A DNA stretch of 23,619 bases from Intoshia linei. Taxonomy: Eukaryota > Orthonectida > Rhopaluridae. Positions 1 to 10,198 of this stretch are shown here, piece after piece. Where the stretch lies: NCBI GenBank assembly GCA_001642005.1, contig LWCA01000551.1, positions 1 to 23,619 on the forward strand. Reading direction: 5' to 3'. Position 1 is the first letter of the stretch. Each line of letters opens with the position of its first letter. The notes under the pieces are model-generated. The model saw only the letters and a program-made list of their open reading frames with translations. It was not told where the DNA came from and ran no database searches. The translations under genes were made by a program, and so were the position numbers.

Positions 1-1358
1 CTTAAAAATGACTTAAAAGTTATTTTAACAAAAAATATCTAATAAATTTTGGTAAATTATGGAATCTCTGTATGGACCATATTCATTGCAAACATGATGA
101 ACAAGATCATGAATGTTTTGTATTTGAATGAATTTATTATATTGTAAATAACCAGAATTCGAGAAATTAAATCGTTAATAAAATCTAAAAAAAGTGAGCT
201 AGAAACAAATTTAAAAAAATAAACTGTATAACTAAACATGGAGAACAGTATTATAAGGCGATACCACGTTTAAAAGCTCAAACGCCGATTTCCGTTAAAA
301 TAAAGTTCAGTTTTTATTTTTTCATAATATTTATACAGTGATATTTAAAATGACAAACGCAACTAGAATAGATAGCGTTAAATATTTTTGATTGCGAATT
401 AGTTTTTCTATTTTAAAAATACACACTTTTAGTGCTAATTGCCTTTGATTCTTTGATAAGTGTGACACCCTAGTACTCATAAACGAGAAACTACTGTACA
501 TGTATGCTTGATAAATACAGTAGCGTAATCGGGTGTATAAACTCATAAAAATGAAGTTATAAATACATTTGGTAACGAGATAATGATATTAAGTACTAGC
601 AGTAACTTCAATAGTGTACTACTAGAAACTTATATTTCATGTAGAAAATGAATTAACATAATATATTCATTCTAGAATGAAGTAAGTTTAACGATAGTTA
701 CTCTAAAGTTGCTCTATCGTTACTAATACATATAAATTTGGACCAAAAATTTCAAAAAAATGACAAATTGTAATAAAATATGTATAATAATGACAGATTT
801 TTGTAAATATGATAAAAATAAGTCACATCTTGATAAATTCCAATAAATAACCTGAAATTTAAAATAATTTGCATTATGCTCTACTTTTAATAAAAAATTA
901 TAATATATAATAGGTATTATAAACGATATATAAACTAAAATTTAAAAATGTAGATATTATTAGTTATTGAAATGCATGTGTTTCCAACATAAATACATTA
1001 ACAATAATTAAATAAATTTACTGAATGATTATTCATAGCACATTGGCTTCTACATTATAATTATTATCTATACCAAATCAAAAATTACAATTTACAAGAA
1101 AATTTATTGAGCATTAAAACAATGTAGTACGCGTTCATTTCTAACGTTGATATATTATAAATTATAATATACTGATTATTGATTATTAAAAATAATTTAT
1201 TTTAGTAATGACCAACGAATAAAAATATAAACGAACTTGTATTGTGTAAAACAAAAGAAAAAATGAATAATATTTAAACTTAGTAACAGAACGCACATTT
1301 GTATCACATTTAAATATTTTAAAAATTAATTAAATTAAAATTAATTTCATAAATAAAA
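1..1358. other. AT-rich intergenic DNA upstream of the tetraspanin gene
   Basis: No exon of a recognisable protein was found on either strand. The sequence is very AT-rich, with short stop-rich frames. A plus-strand stretch near 60-145 reads as a short hydrophobic peptide and could be the end of a gene lying to the left, but no splice site or family match supports that. No clear TATA box or initiator for the downstream gene stands out, because TA-rich motifs are everywhere. Confidence 0.5.
331..546 (-). CDS. Doubtful small ORF, 71 aa, possible tail-anchored membrane protein
   Basis: I do not recognise this protein. It is an uninterrupted ATG-to-TAA frame of 71 codons. The middle is basic (several K, R and Q residues around 25-55) and the last 18 residues are hydrophobic, ending FVILNITV, as in a tail anchor. 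A minus-strand AATAAA lies at 313-318, just past the stop. In DNA this AT-rich both features can occur by chance. No homologous domain or flanking exon was seen, so this is listed only as a candidate. It could also be an exon fragment of an unrelated gene. Confidence 0.15.
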   Translation of the reverse strand: MSLYTRLRYCIYQAYMYSSFSFMSTRVSHLSKNQRQLALKVCIFKIEKLIRNQKYLTLSILVAFVILNITV

Positions 1359-4300
1359 ATGGCACAGGGAAATGGACTCATTATGGGTCTATCCAAAATT
1401 ATTATTATCGTCATCAATGTCGTAATTTCGGTAATTTAAAGTTTATATAATTAATATATTATATTCATTCATTTTTATTAGCTGATTGGATTAGCAGGGT
1501 TGATATTTGGTATTGTTTTTAAGGCTGGCTTGTCAAATATGATATTCAATTTAATTTTATCTGTTGAACAACAACAATTATTATTGAATCCAAAAAATCT
1601 AGTTGGAATTGATGTTTCAACTATGTCAGAACCACTTTCTATTCCATTGATTATTATGGGTCTCTTTTTGTTCTTGACGGGTATTTTTGGATGTTGTGGA
1701 ATTTGCTTCAAGAAAAAAATTTTTTTGATTTTGGTATTAAAATTTTATTGTATTGTTAAATTTTTTATATTTATTTTTAGTATACAATTATTATTTCAGT
1801 TCTTGTATTTATTCAAATTATTATTGTGATTGTACTATGCGTTGGAACGGTAATGTTTCATTTTCATTTTAATTGTATTATTAATAATAATTATTTATTT
1901 TGTAGTTTACACCACAAATAAAATCTAAATTGGTGACAACTATAAAAACATTTTATCACAATTCGACTACAACTACATCATTTCCTAGTATTGTTTGGAA
2001 TGCTTTAATGGCACAGGTAACAATTTTTATTTATACGTTTATGTTGCTACTATTAAAGATACTATCCTTAATTATATAAAGTAAAATCGTTAAAAATGTA
2101 TGTTTTTTTATTTATTTTTCCAGTTTATTTAAGAAAGAAAGGAGAGTCAAGTTTTACAAATTCCATATTCTTATAACAGGTTTTCCAGAGTCATGTTTTA
2201 TCCCAAATTTCAATTTCAGAAATTGAATTCTTCAAAGTTACAATTTAGAATGTTAATTAACGATGATACATTTACTGTACTTCGTTGTCGCAACTTTTAA
2301 ACTATAATGTTTTAAAAATCAGAATTTGAGAATGAAAAATTGCGTATCAATGAACAAAAATCGAAAGAAATCAACTATATAGATTCCCCCCATATTTCTT
2401 TATTGGAAATGTAAACATATACATTCAATGCACATTTTTTTTCAAATTGTAGGATGACTATTCATTTAACTTTTTTTAATTAAAATATTTTGTAATTATT
2501 TAAATTAAATCCTTACTTATACAATATGCTATGCAATATTTGTTTGTGTGTGTGTTAGTGTTTATTTCAATAATTACCAGTCTTAAAATTTTATAAATTA
2601 CACATTTCAATTACAGTTTTTTCCGAGGTGTTAGAAAAATAAATTTCAATCTCCCAAACTCACATCTTACGCGTCAAAAACCACAGTTGTCCCTCTTTTT
2701 GAAAATTAAACAAGTTGGAAAATTTAAAAAAATATATGCACTGATATGGATTTTAAAATCATAAACATTATTATAAATTTAAAAAATATATCTTCAGGGC
2801 CAAAACCACAAATTACCCTTTTTTTAATGAAAACAACCCTAGAATTTAAACAAATTTACAGGTGGTACAGTTGTATCCTTTTAACACACACAAAAAATTT
2901 CAATCTGAATAAGTGACGCTTTCACTGTCAAAAGAACATTTTAGTATTCATATATTTTTTTTCCGAAATATTTTATTAAAACAAAAAATGTGAATAATTT
3001 ACAGGTCCGAAAATTAAAAAAAAAAATTATTCTGATAGAACTTATTCCAGTTGATATAAATATTTTTTTTTTGAAATATTTTATTAAAACAAAAAATGTG
3101 AAATAATTAACGGTCCGAAAAAAAAAGATTATTCTGATAGAGCTTATTCCAGTTGATATAAAATACAAAAGTTTAACCTGAGAAATCTACGCATTCCCGA
3201 TGAAAAATAATTTTTAATATATTATGAACCAATTTTAATCTCAGAAGTCTACGCATTCCCGGTATAAAATAATTTTTAATATATTATCAACCAATATTTT
3301 TCAAATGTTTCGATTAAAATAAAAATTGAAAATGTAAATATTGATCCTACAATTTCAAAAAAAATGTCTATACATTTCCAATAAAGAAATATGGGTGAAA
3401 ATTTATATAATTTATTCCTTAGGAATATTTTTTCATTGCTACGCAATTTTTAAATTTCAAAATATCATTTTCAAAGCTTTTTATTTAAAATTTAAATTAA
3501 AACTACAAAAACGAATTACTAAAAGTAATAAAACTTTGTTATTATCATGTTTACATTTATTACAATCCTTTGCAATATTGGTAAAATTCACCTGAAATGT
3601 TTATAAAGTGCTGATTCCGTTAATTGTTTGGTTTTAATTTATTATTACAAACACTAAATTAAAAAAATGGGATAATAATTGTTATTAAAATTCTTTTCGC
3701 AAATGTTAACAAAACAAAATTAAGATGGAATAATTCACTACAAAGTAAAAAGTAATGTGATATAATGGTTCTGCCTGAAACAAATTTGGGAACCACTCCT
3801 TTAAAGGATTAATAATAGTGAATAGTAGGATTTCTAAGATTAGATTTTTAACATGAATGTATTTTTTTGGTAGAATAAAAATATGCCATCGGCAGAGCTA
3901 GGTGCTGTTTGTACGTAGTACATAACAGTCAACCTAGTATAGTATAATATAATTTCTATTAATGTCAAATTTAATCTGTGACCACAAAAATTATTGTATA
4001 AATTATTAAAGAGCTTTTAATAATGGTGCGTTATTTTTAAAACAGAGTGTAAATAATATTCAGCTATTTTATATATACATGTATCAAATTTTTAGTTGAA
4101 ATGCTGTGGAGTAAATAATCATACGGATTTTGATGGAGCTATTAATTATAATTCTCTTTTTCCCATTATCAACAAAACTAAATATTTTCCAATGGTTTGC
4201 TGTAGAAATGTTACAAAAATGCCATCATGCGCTCTCAAACCTTTTAATACTACGACATCTTTTGCAAATATAGTAATTTTACATTAAAATTCTTAAAATT

Positions 4301-4956
4301 GGAACTATTGTGACTATCTCTATTTTGAGTATTACATATTGGAGTATTCTATCGATCCCGCGAAACACAAAAGGTTGATAAACAGTGTTTTTAATTCTGA
4401 GGCCTAGAACAATGATTATTTTGTATTTTGTGAGTTATGAGTCATTTATCTTAAATTAATTTTTTTAGAGTAGGATTTCCAAAGGTGATGGTTTGAAATG
4501 TTTTGGTGTTTTTTTTCAAGAAATCAAAAAACCTGGACGTTTTGAACTTTTTGGTGGATTTTTTGTATTTGGTGGTCGAATCGTGTTTCGGACAAAAATT
4601 TTTCGTTTCGTTCGTACACATTACCTCAACACGATCCGATGCAGAACTCTAAGTAAGTGATAGTAAGTTGTGGTCATTTATTCATTATAAATAATGTGTC
4701 TATAATTGATATTCTAATAAAGAATATTTTATTATTATTTACTATGTTAATTATAAACTTTTTATATTTAGGGATGTTGGACTAAACTTGCCAATATTGT
4801 ATCAGGATATGGTCCCATAGCGATGGGAGTTGCTGGTTCTTTTATTGCAATTCAGGTAATTATATTTTATTTTTTATGAATTTTAAAACTAAAATTAAAA
4901 TTTAGTGTATAATAATATTAATATGCATTTACTTGATTTGCAAACATGAAAACTAA
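1359..4956 (+). CDS. Tetraspanin, complete, seven exons, 271 aa
   Basis: Four-pass membrane protein that organises tetraspanin-enriched microdomains by binding integrins, receptors and other tetraspanins. Exons are 1359-1430, 1482-1733, 1781-1849, 1906-2016, 4096-4272, 4772-4855 and 4906-4956. Every intron is GT-AG and lies between codons (phase 0), so the frame is continuous from ATG to TAA. Membrane segments lie near residues 12-37, 77-99, 104-131 and 236-265. The large extracellular loop (about 132-232) has the family signature: CCG at 171-173, PMVCC at 200-204, Cys213 and GC at 228-229, giving six cysteines. NxT sequons at 194, 206 and 219 suggest glycosylation. The short last exon completes TM4 and ends in a cytoplasmic tail KHEN. 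Introns are 46-56 nt except intron 4 (2079 nt, transposon debris) and intron 5 (499 nt). Length is typical for the family; the subfamily was not determined. Confidence 0.93.
2690..2955 (+). repeat. Dispersed repeat module B, copy 1
   Basis: This stretch matches 9390-9531 plus 10017-10105 almost base for base, including CAGGGCCAAAACCACAAATT, GGTGGTACAGTTGTAT and AAAAAATTTCAATC. It is the uninterrupted form of the sequence; the other copy is split by a 469-bp insertion. It sits inside the inverted-repeat element of tetraspanin intron 4. Confidence 0.85.
2968..3165 (+). repeat. Two-unit tandem duplication, about 100 bp per unit
   Basis: Two adjacent units begin with GAAATATTTTATTAAAACAA and end with CTTATTCCAGTTGATATAAA. 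The related inverted copy at 12785-13078 has only one such unit, so the doubling happened in this copy. On the minus strand the duplication yields a spurious 75-codon frame with a repeated peptide; it is not read here as a gene. Confidence 0.85.
3172..3297 (+). repeat. Two-unit tandem duplication, about 65 bp per unit
   Basis: Two units share TCTACGCATTCCCG followed by AAAATAATTTTTAATATATT. The inverted relative at 12785-13078 carries a single unit. It abuts the larger duplication just upstream. Confidence 0.8.
3774..3946 (+). repeat. Dispersed repeat module D, copy 1
   Basis: Runs from CCTGAAACAAATTTGGGAAC through GGCAGAGCTAGGTGCTGTTT to CAACCTAGTA. It is matched with few differences by the reverse complement of 12619-12784. 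In that copy the module directly adjoins the inverted-repeat element's end. Here about 360 bp separate the two, so either an insertion here or a deletion there has occurred. Confidence 0.88.
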
Positions 4957-6149
4957 TTATTATATAAAATCAAACTTACTTACTAAATATATAAATAAAT
5001 CGTTATCTTAATTGTTTCTTTCATATTAACGGCACAATTTACTCTGTCAAAATCAATACTCAATCAAACAATGATATACTTTATTATTGTATTATGATAT
5101 TATGAACCGTGATGTTTGTATTCGGCGATATTAGCTTTATCATATTTTTTACATAATGTTAAACTCATTATAATTTGAACAATACTTAAAAATCGAAATA
5201 TTGATCATTATCGATTTAAACGTTATTCTACTGTTTACATAATTGTTTTTAATTGTAATAAATATTTATATTATTTTTTCAAGGCAATTGAATACTGTAC
5301 AAGTATTGATACATTTTATGCTACTATTTTTTTCTCATATTTATCATGTTTAATTGTAATATAAACATTATTATTATTATATATTTTACAGTAACTCAAA
5401 ATTATTTCACTTTGTTGGCTAGAAATTGAAAAAATGGATATACTTGTCAATCAGTTTCAAAAATCAAAGAAAAAAAGATTGTTACTTAAAGTTAAATGTA
5501 ATAATTTAATATGTACGAAATTTTATAAATTTAATCATTATGGTATGTGACTGGAAAATGTTTCAAGAAATTAAATTTATGGAATTTAAAAATTAAATAA
5601 TTCCAATTTTTGGCAGCGGTATTAACTGAGGCCATTTATATTTTTACCAGTGATAACCACGTCATACATGGTATTATTTTCTTTAAAAAATTTGAGAATT
5701 AATCTATATAACAGTAATTACCAGCTAGAGACATGCGACCGCACAAAAGAATAAAAATTGTAAGGTCTTGACCAGGGCCTACAATGATGAGGGTCTAATA
5801 TTTTAATTTATTATTATTTAATGTTTATAAAATTTCCTAGTATGTCAAAATTATGATGACCAATGCGATTTTCAACTGTTATTTTTAATTTTTAAGCAAT
5901 AAATGATCGATTATAATCGATTTGATTCAATTTTAAAAATTTTTTTTATTATTCACATTATCAGATTGGGAAATACTTTTTACTGTTATAAGAATTTTTT
6001 CAATGGTGTTCCTCGTGTTTTTATTAATTAATGAAAAGTTGATTTCCTTAAAAATAGTCCATTTAAATTTACCAAAATCTTTTATTGGTACTAAATATTT
6101 GGACACACGATAATGTGTCTTCCCGTTAAATTATTTTAATGTCTAAGAC
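4957..6149. other. Intergenic DNA, no supported gene
   Basis: Apart from the probable poly(A) signal at 4994, only short AT-rich frames are present (for example a 38-codon ATG frame from 5433 with no recognisable domain). A GC-richer patch near 5725-5800 looks like repeat remnant but matches no other copy in the window well enough to name. Confidence 0.5.
4994..4999 (+). promoter_or_regulatory. Probable poly(A) signal of the tetraspanin gene
   Basis: An AATAAA hexamer lies about 40 nt after the tetraspanin stop codon, a typical distance. Chance occurrence is possible in such AT-rich DNA. Confidence 0.45.
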
Positions 6150-6295
6150 TTATGACGCGCAAAGTATGTATTGGCGTGACATCTTAGAACTTTCACTTAA
6201 ACCCACAAAATGATAAAAATTTTTGTGACGCATCAATTAACTCAAATTAGCAAAAATTAAGAGGGTCTCGGTACCGTAGGTTCGACACTACTTGA
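6150..6295 (+). repeat. Dispersed repeat family C, degraded copy
   Basis: The right part, GGGTCTCGGTACCGTAGGTTCGACACTAC, matches the conserved end of the family copies at 8035-8262, 17150-17275 and (inverted) 11472-11715. The left part has diverged. No coding capacity. Confidence 0.6.
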
Positions 6296-6576
6296 CTGTA
6301 GTTAAAAATGCTTTCTCGCAGAGATGTGTTGTTGAAAAATGGAAAATATTTTCATATTATAATATGTTCATAACGTGATTTAAGAATAGTTATTGATAAG
6401 ATTTAAAAATTTATATAATCCAGTTATTTTTGAGATATAGTAAAAAATATATTATATTTCAATTTAAAATTATAATTAATTCCATATTTTTATGAAATAT
6501 TTTCAAGTATTCAAAATATAAAAAATAAAAAATAAAAATAGTTTTTCTAGCAGTGTTAAGAAACTATTCACTAGTA

Positions 6577-7384
6577 CAGGCTAATTCCTATTTAACGAAA
6601 TTTCTCGTTAACGGAAAAAACTCCTGATTAACGGACTGAATTTTTCTGAAGTACAACCATTCCGTTCAATTTTAACTTAAAATGACTAGCATCATAATAT
6701 ACTAAAACTTTTTCAGTTGAAATTAAAAAATTTAGATAGGTAAACATATTATTTGCAGTGGTTCCCGGTTCAAATAGTGTACCGATCCCCCTTTTCAAAA
6801 TATTTAATTTTTTGGACCCTAAGGAACACATGAAATATAAAAAATTGATAAAAAAATACAGGTTTTTCATCATAGGATTTAGTAAATTAGTGTTTTTGAA
6901 AAAAATATTGATTAAATTAAAATTTTTTTATTGAGAGTTGGTAAAATTTTATTTTTTATTTTAGGTTTTGGATTAGGAAGTTGTTGCTCACCAGATTTAT
7001 TAATAGTAAAATCGTATTTTTCAAATAATATTGAAAAAAGAGGACATTTACCGTAAGTGTTAGTAATATTTTAGTTTTATTTTGGGGTTGGAATAAGAGG
7101 TTTTTTCGCAATATTTGATAAAATCGTGTTTTTCAAAAAAATAATGGAAAAAGGGTATTTTTCCATAAGGGTTGATAAATTTTTTATTAATTGAAATATT
7201 TTTATAAAGGTTTCGTAAAATCCAATTTTTCAAAAAAATATCGGTGAAAGTCAACGTTTTCCTGAAGGCTAGGGATGGTATTTTTTGTTAAATTTTCATT
7301 ATTGTTGATAAAAGTGGGATTTTTGAAATATAATAATGTAACAGTCGTTTATTCCAATTATTCCGTTAATGAGAAATTAGCCTG
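6577..7384. mobile_element. Pogo-like (Tc1/mariner superfamily) non-autonomous element with TA duplication
   Basis: The two ends are inverted repeats that start CAGGCTAATT, and the first tens of bases carry further inverted matches around CGTTAACGGA and CCGTTAATGAGA. TA dinucleotides flank both ends (6575-6576 and 7385-7386), the target duplication expected for this superfamily. Ends beginning CAG and containing TTAACG motifs resemble pogo/Tigger elements. At 808 bp with no transposase, it would need help from elsewhere. The interior (about 6890-7330) is made of degenerate tandem units of about 100 bp that contain TTTTTCAAA and AAGGGTTG-like motifs. A minus-strand 81-codon frame inside it (6628-6873) has no recognised domain. 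Confidence 0.82.
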
Positions 7385-7386
7385 TA

Positions 7387-8034
7387 CTTCAATTGACACA
7401 TCTTACCCTACCTTTTGTAAATCATGTGATATAATTGTATTCTTCTAAATAACTTTTAAAAATTATGAATATCTAGAATAGTATTTTTTAAAGTTATATA
7501 AAATCTGTTTAGAGTTGGTAAGATATAGTATGTTTATTAGTTTGTTACTAATAAGTATTTTTTTAAATTTCGACCTAATTATGGTAAATATATGCTCAAT
7601 ATTTAATTAAAATTAATTACAAATGACTACAACAGGCATCAAAAACATCAAAAACGATAAAGATTTACTGAGAGGTGATAATAAAATTTTAATTCTAATA
7701 ATTGAAAATTATATTTTTGTTTATTTGTAGTTTATATTATCCTTTGTTGATAGATAAATACAACTACATAAAAATGAATACATTCATAAATTTTTTGAAT
7801 ATTAGACTTATTTTGTCTTATTGTATTTTTATTGTTATGAGAATCATCAATATTTAACCACTAAAAAATTTTTATATATTCTTTATGATTTATTTATAAT
7901 TTTTTATAGAATTAGTTAACACCTCTTACTTTTCCAGTTTTTATAATAAAAAATTATTTAACTCGCAGTTTTCATTAATCAGTAACTCAACTAATCCTCG
8001 ATTACTACTCGAAACCATTGCGAAAATAAAAAAT
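7387..8034. other. Intergenic DNA, no supported gene
   Basis: Very AT-rich with no frame, splice-supported exon, RNA gene or repeat that could be supported. Confidence 0.5.
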
Positions 8035-8262
8035 GGGCCCCTAATAAAATTTTTCACAGCCGATACGTAGTGTCACATAGCCTCTAGCCACATCTCTAAA
8101 GCTTTGACTTGAAATATTAAATTTAACACACAAAATAGTTATTATATTCAGGAATGTATTTTTTTAATGCTCAAGTTGGAAAAATAAGGCCACCATTTTA
8201 CAAAAATTTCGTTGAGCCCCGAAGAGGAGTTTCGGTACGGTAAGTTCGGCACTACCTTTAGG
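8035..8262 (+). repeat. Dispersed repeat family C, long copy
   Basis: About 230 bp that match, in order, the reverse complement of 11472-11715. Shared landmarks are the GGGCCCCT/GGTGCC start, GACTTGAAAT, AAAATAGTTAT, CATTTTACA, AAATTTCG and the end TTCGGTACGGTAAGTTCGGC. No coding capacity and no clear terminal inverted repeats, so it may be a SINE-like or MITE-like element. Confidence 0.82.
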
Positions 8263-9185
8263 AAAAAGAAATTCAAATGCATATTATAATAAGTAAAATT
8301 GTAACTGTATAATGATTTTACATGACCGTTATACATTTCTAAAAGCATTCGTGCCTTAAATGTTTAAATGTCATTTAATTTTTTGTTGCAAAAACTCCCT
8401 AAATAAATTAAACCGGTTAAGCATTACTGCGCTAGATCATCAATCAATCATATTGAAAAATAAGATTTATCCCGTCCAAAATTTTATACTCTATTTTAGA
8501 GAACATCTATTATTCATTATTTGACGATTAACATGCCACAGTTTGCTCATATATGACTTAATGTATGTAATAACACCTTAAAAATACCAAATTTCATAAT
8601 TTTCAAAGCAATATTTCATTTCAACAGTTAAATATATAAAATTCGTCAAGATAAATTAACCATGTAACTATTCGTCTTTGTTGTGTATTATTGCAAATTA
8701 TTTATAATTCAGTTATACTCACTCATGTCTAATAAGTCAATATTATTACATTATCTCTACAAATTAACTACATTTTTTAAATATGACTTCAAAACAATCA
8801 AAATATACCAAAATGTTTAAAAAATCTGTGAGGTTGTCTGTTAATTTGAATATATTTTCAAGTAATCTTAATTTATCATTAAATCCGAAATGAATAGACA
8901 TTAAAATATTCCATGAAAATATGTTTTGATAGTTTATATCAAATAAAAGATGGTGGCATACTACTACTCGTTGGATGGATACACGATTTTTCAATTTTAG
9001 TCTCAATTAGATCTACAATCTTTTTTTTTTAAATAATTCTTTTTTTTATATTTTGTTGATTTTACTTAATTTATTGGCGTCAAAGGAAATTAAAACATTT
9101 TAGATTTAAAAATGGAATATATCAGTATATAAAAAGTGGATCATATTTAATGTTTGAAAACTTCGTATACATCATCATGTATGTA
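8263..9185. other. Intergenic DNA, no supported gene
   Basis: Contains one 80-codon minus-strand frame (8764-9006) that starts at an ATG but has no recognisable domain, signal or flanking exons. No repeat copy was matched here. Confidence 0.45.
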
Positions 9186-9370
9186 AGGGGTCCCAACCTT
9201 TTGAGTAGCATGTGTAGTGTTCATTGTGCACCAAAATCTTTAAAAATTTACATTCTCGCGGTGAGCAACTTTTTTTGATATTATTTATCAAATTTGCGAT
9301 ATTGAATCTTGAAAAATTGTATTAACAATTATAGCTTTTTAAATAAACGGTAACTTAAATATATAAATTA
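9186..9370 (+). mobile_element. hAT-like terminal fragment (left end)
   Basis: Begins AAGGGGTCCCAACCTTTTGA, which resembles the end consensus of hAT (Charlie-type) elements. It continues into TGAAAAATTGTATTA and TTTTAAATAAACGGTAAC, shared with 17945-18191. The fragment then runs into repeat module B, so the rest was lost or overwritten. Family assignment rests on recognising the end motif. Confidence 0.5.
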
Positions 9371-9389
9371 AATAAAATAATATTAAATT

Positions 9390-10105
9390 AAAAAATATAT
9401 ATACGCTGATACGGATTTTAAAATTATAAACATTATCATAAATTTAAAAAAATTTAATCTTCAGGGCCAAAACCACAAATTACCCTTCTTTTTTTAATGA
9501 AAACAGCCCTAGATTTTAAAAAAATTTACAGGTGGTACACAGAGCCGTTTTTAGCCACTTCGTGGCCCTGGGCTAAACAAAGGACCGGAGGCCCTTTAAA
9601 GTTTTGAGCGAAGCAAAAAAGTATTTCTAAAAAAAATTTCGAGCGAAGCGATAAAAAAATTATAGGGCCCCTTTTTTGAAAATTAATAAGATCAAATCAA
9701 AGATTTCCTACTTTCTTTTTTGAATATTCACTTAATAGAAAGGTTTTAATGTTTAATAATATCATTTGAAACAGTTTTTATGTCAATATTATATGATGAA
9801 CATTGTAGAATATATTTTAAATTGAATATTTACTAGAACTTTGATTCTTTAAACTATTTTCTTTCTAGCTATTTGAATTCCCACACTTCAAAACTTACAA
9901 ACTGTTTCTTAAGATATAAGTGTAAATTACTTTTATTAATTCGGGGGCCTTTTTTAATGAGTGGCCCTGGGCTACATCCCATATTGCCCATGCTTTAAAA
10001 CAGCTCTGGTGGTACAGTTGTATTCTGTTAACACAAACAAAAAATTTCAATCCGAATAAGTGATGACTTCACGGTCAAAAAAGCATTTTATAATTTATAT
10101 ATAAA
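9390..10105 (+). repeat. Dispersed repeat module B, copy 2, split by a hAT miniature element
   Basis: The flanks 9390-9539 and 10009-10105 join to give the same sequence as 2690-2955. The interruption at 9540-10008 is a clean insertion. Before the insertion this copy was colinear with the copy in tetraspanin intron 4. Confidence 0.88.
9540..10008. mobile_element. hAT-type miniature element with perfect 8-bp target duplication
   Basis: The 469-bp insert starts CAGAGCCGTTTTTAG and ends TTTAAAACAGCTCTG, so the termini are inverted repeats (CAGAGC, then C or T, then GTTTT). It is flanked on both sides by GTGGTACA (9532-9539 and 10009-10016); the uninterrupted relative at 2690-2955 has this octamer once. 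An 8-bp duplication and CAGAG termini are the hallmarks of the hAT superfamily. A subterminal GTGGCCCTGGGCTA occurs inverted near both ends. The motif GAGCGAAGC occurs twice inside. There is no transposase frame, so it is non-autonomous. Confidence 0.93.
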
Positions 10106-10198
10106 TTTTTGAAAATCCGATTATTCGAAATATATTCCGATTATTGTAAGCGATTAACCGGGTTGTCGATTAATCGATTAATCGGATATCATTCTCTA
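10106..10198. repeat. Possible hAT-like terminus rich in ATCGATTAATCG
   Basis: Read on the minus strand it starts TAGAGAATGATATCC and then alternates CGATTAATCGATTAATCG, a pattern typical of some hAT element ends. The other end was not found and module B adjoins it. It may be a truncated element. Confidence 0.35.

Larger units (their letters stand above)
2376..3415 (+). mobile_element. Degenerate inverted-repeat (foldback/MITE-like) element in tetraspanin intron 4
   Basis: The left end (about 2376-2480) and the right end (about 3312-3415) are imperfect inverted copies of each other. Both carry CATATTTCTTTATTGGAAAT and, further in, AAATTGTAGGAT. The interior contains a module also found at 9390-10105 and two local tandem duplications. 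No transposase frame is visible, so it is non-autonomous or decayed. The right half recurs inverted at 12785-13078 inside the MYCBPAP-like gene. Exact ends and target duplication could not be fixed. It lies wholly within an intron and should be removed by splicing. Confidence 0.7.

Noticed and set aside
1500-1829. 109-codon plus-strand frame
   Set aside because: It is tetraspanin exons 2 and 3 read through the intervening intron. The spliced model restores the known membrane topology.
2941-3168. Minus-strand frame encoding a twice-repeated 35-residue peptide
   Set aside because: The repetition comes from a tandem DNA duplication inside a transposon remnant. Composition is low-complexity F, I, K and Y.
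5284-5364. Possible last tetraspanin exon after a TTTTTTCAAG acceptor
   Set aside because: The acceptor at 4905 gives a better one: TM4 continues directly (CIIILICIYLIC) with a 50-nt intron and a stop at 4954-4956.
8764-9006. 80-codon minus-strand ATG frame
   Set aside because: No recognisable domain, no exon partners, and frames of this length can arise by chance here. Left out of the CDS list.
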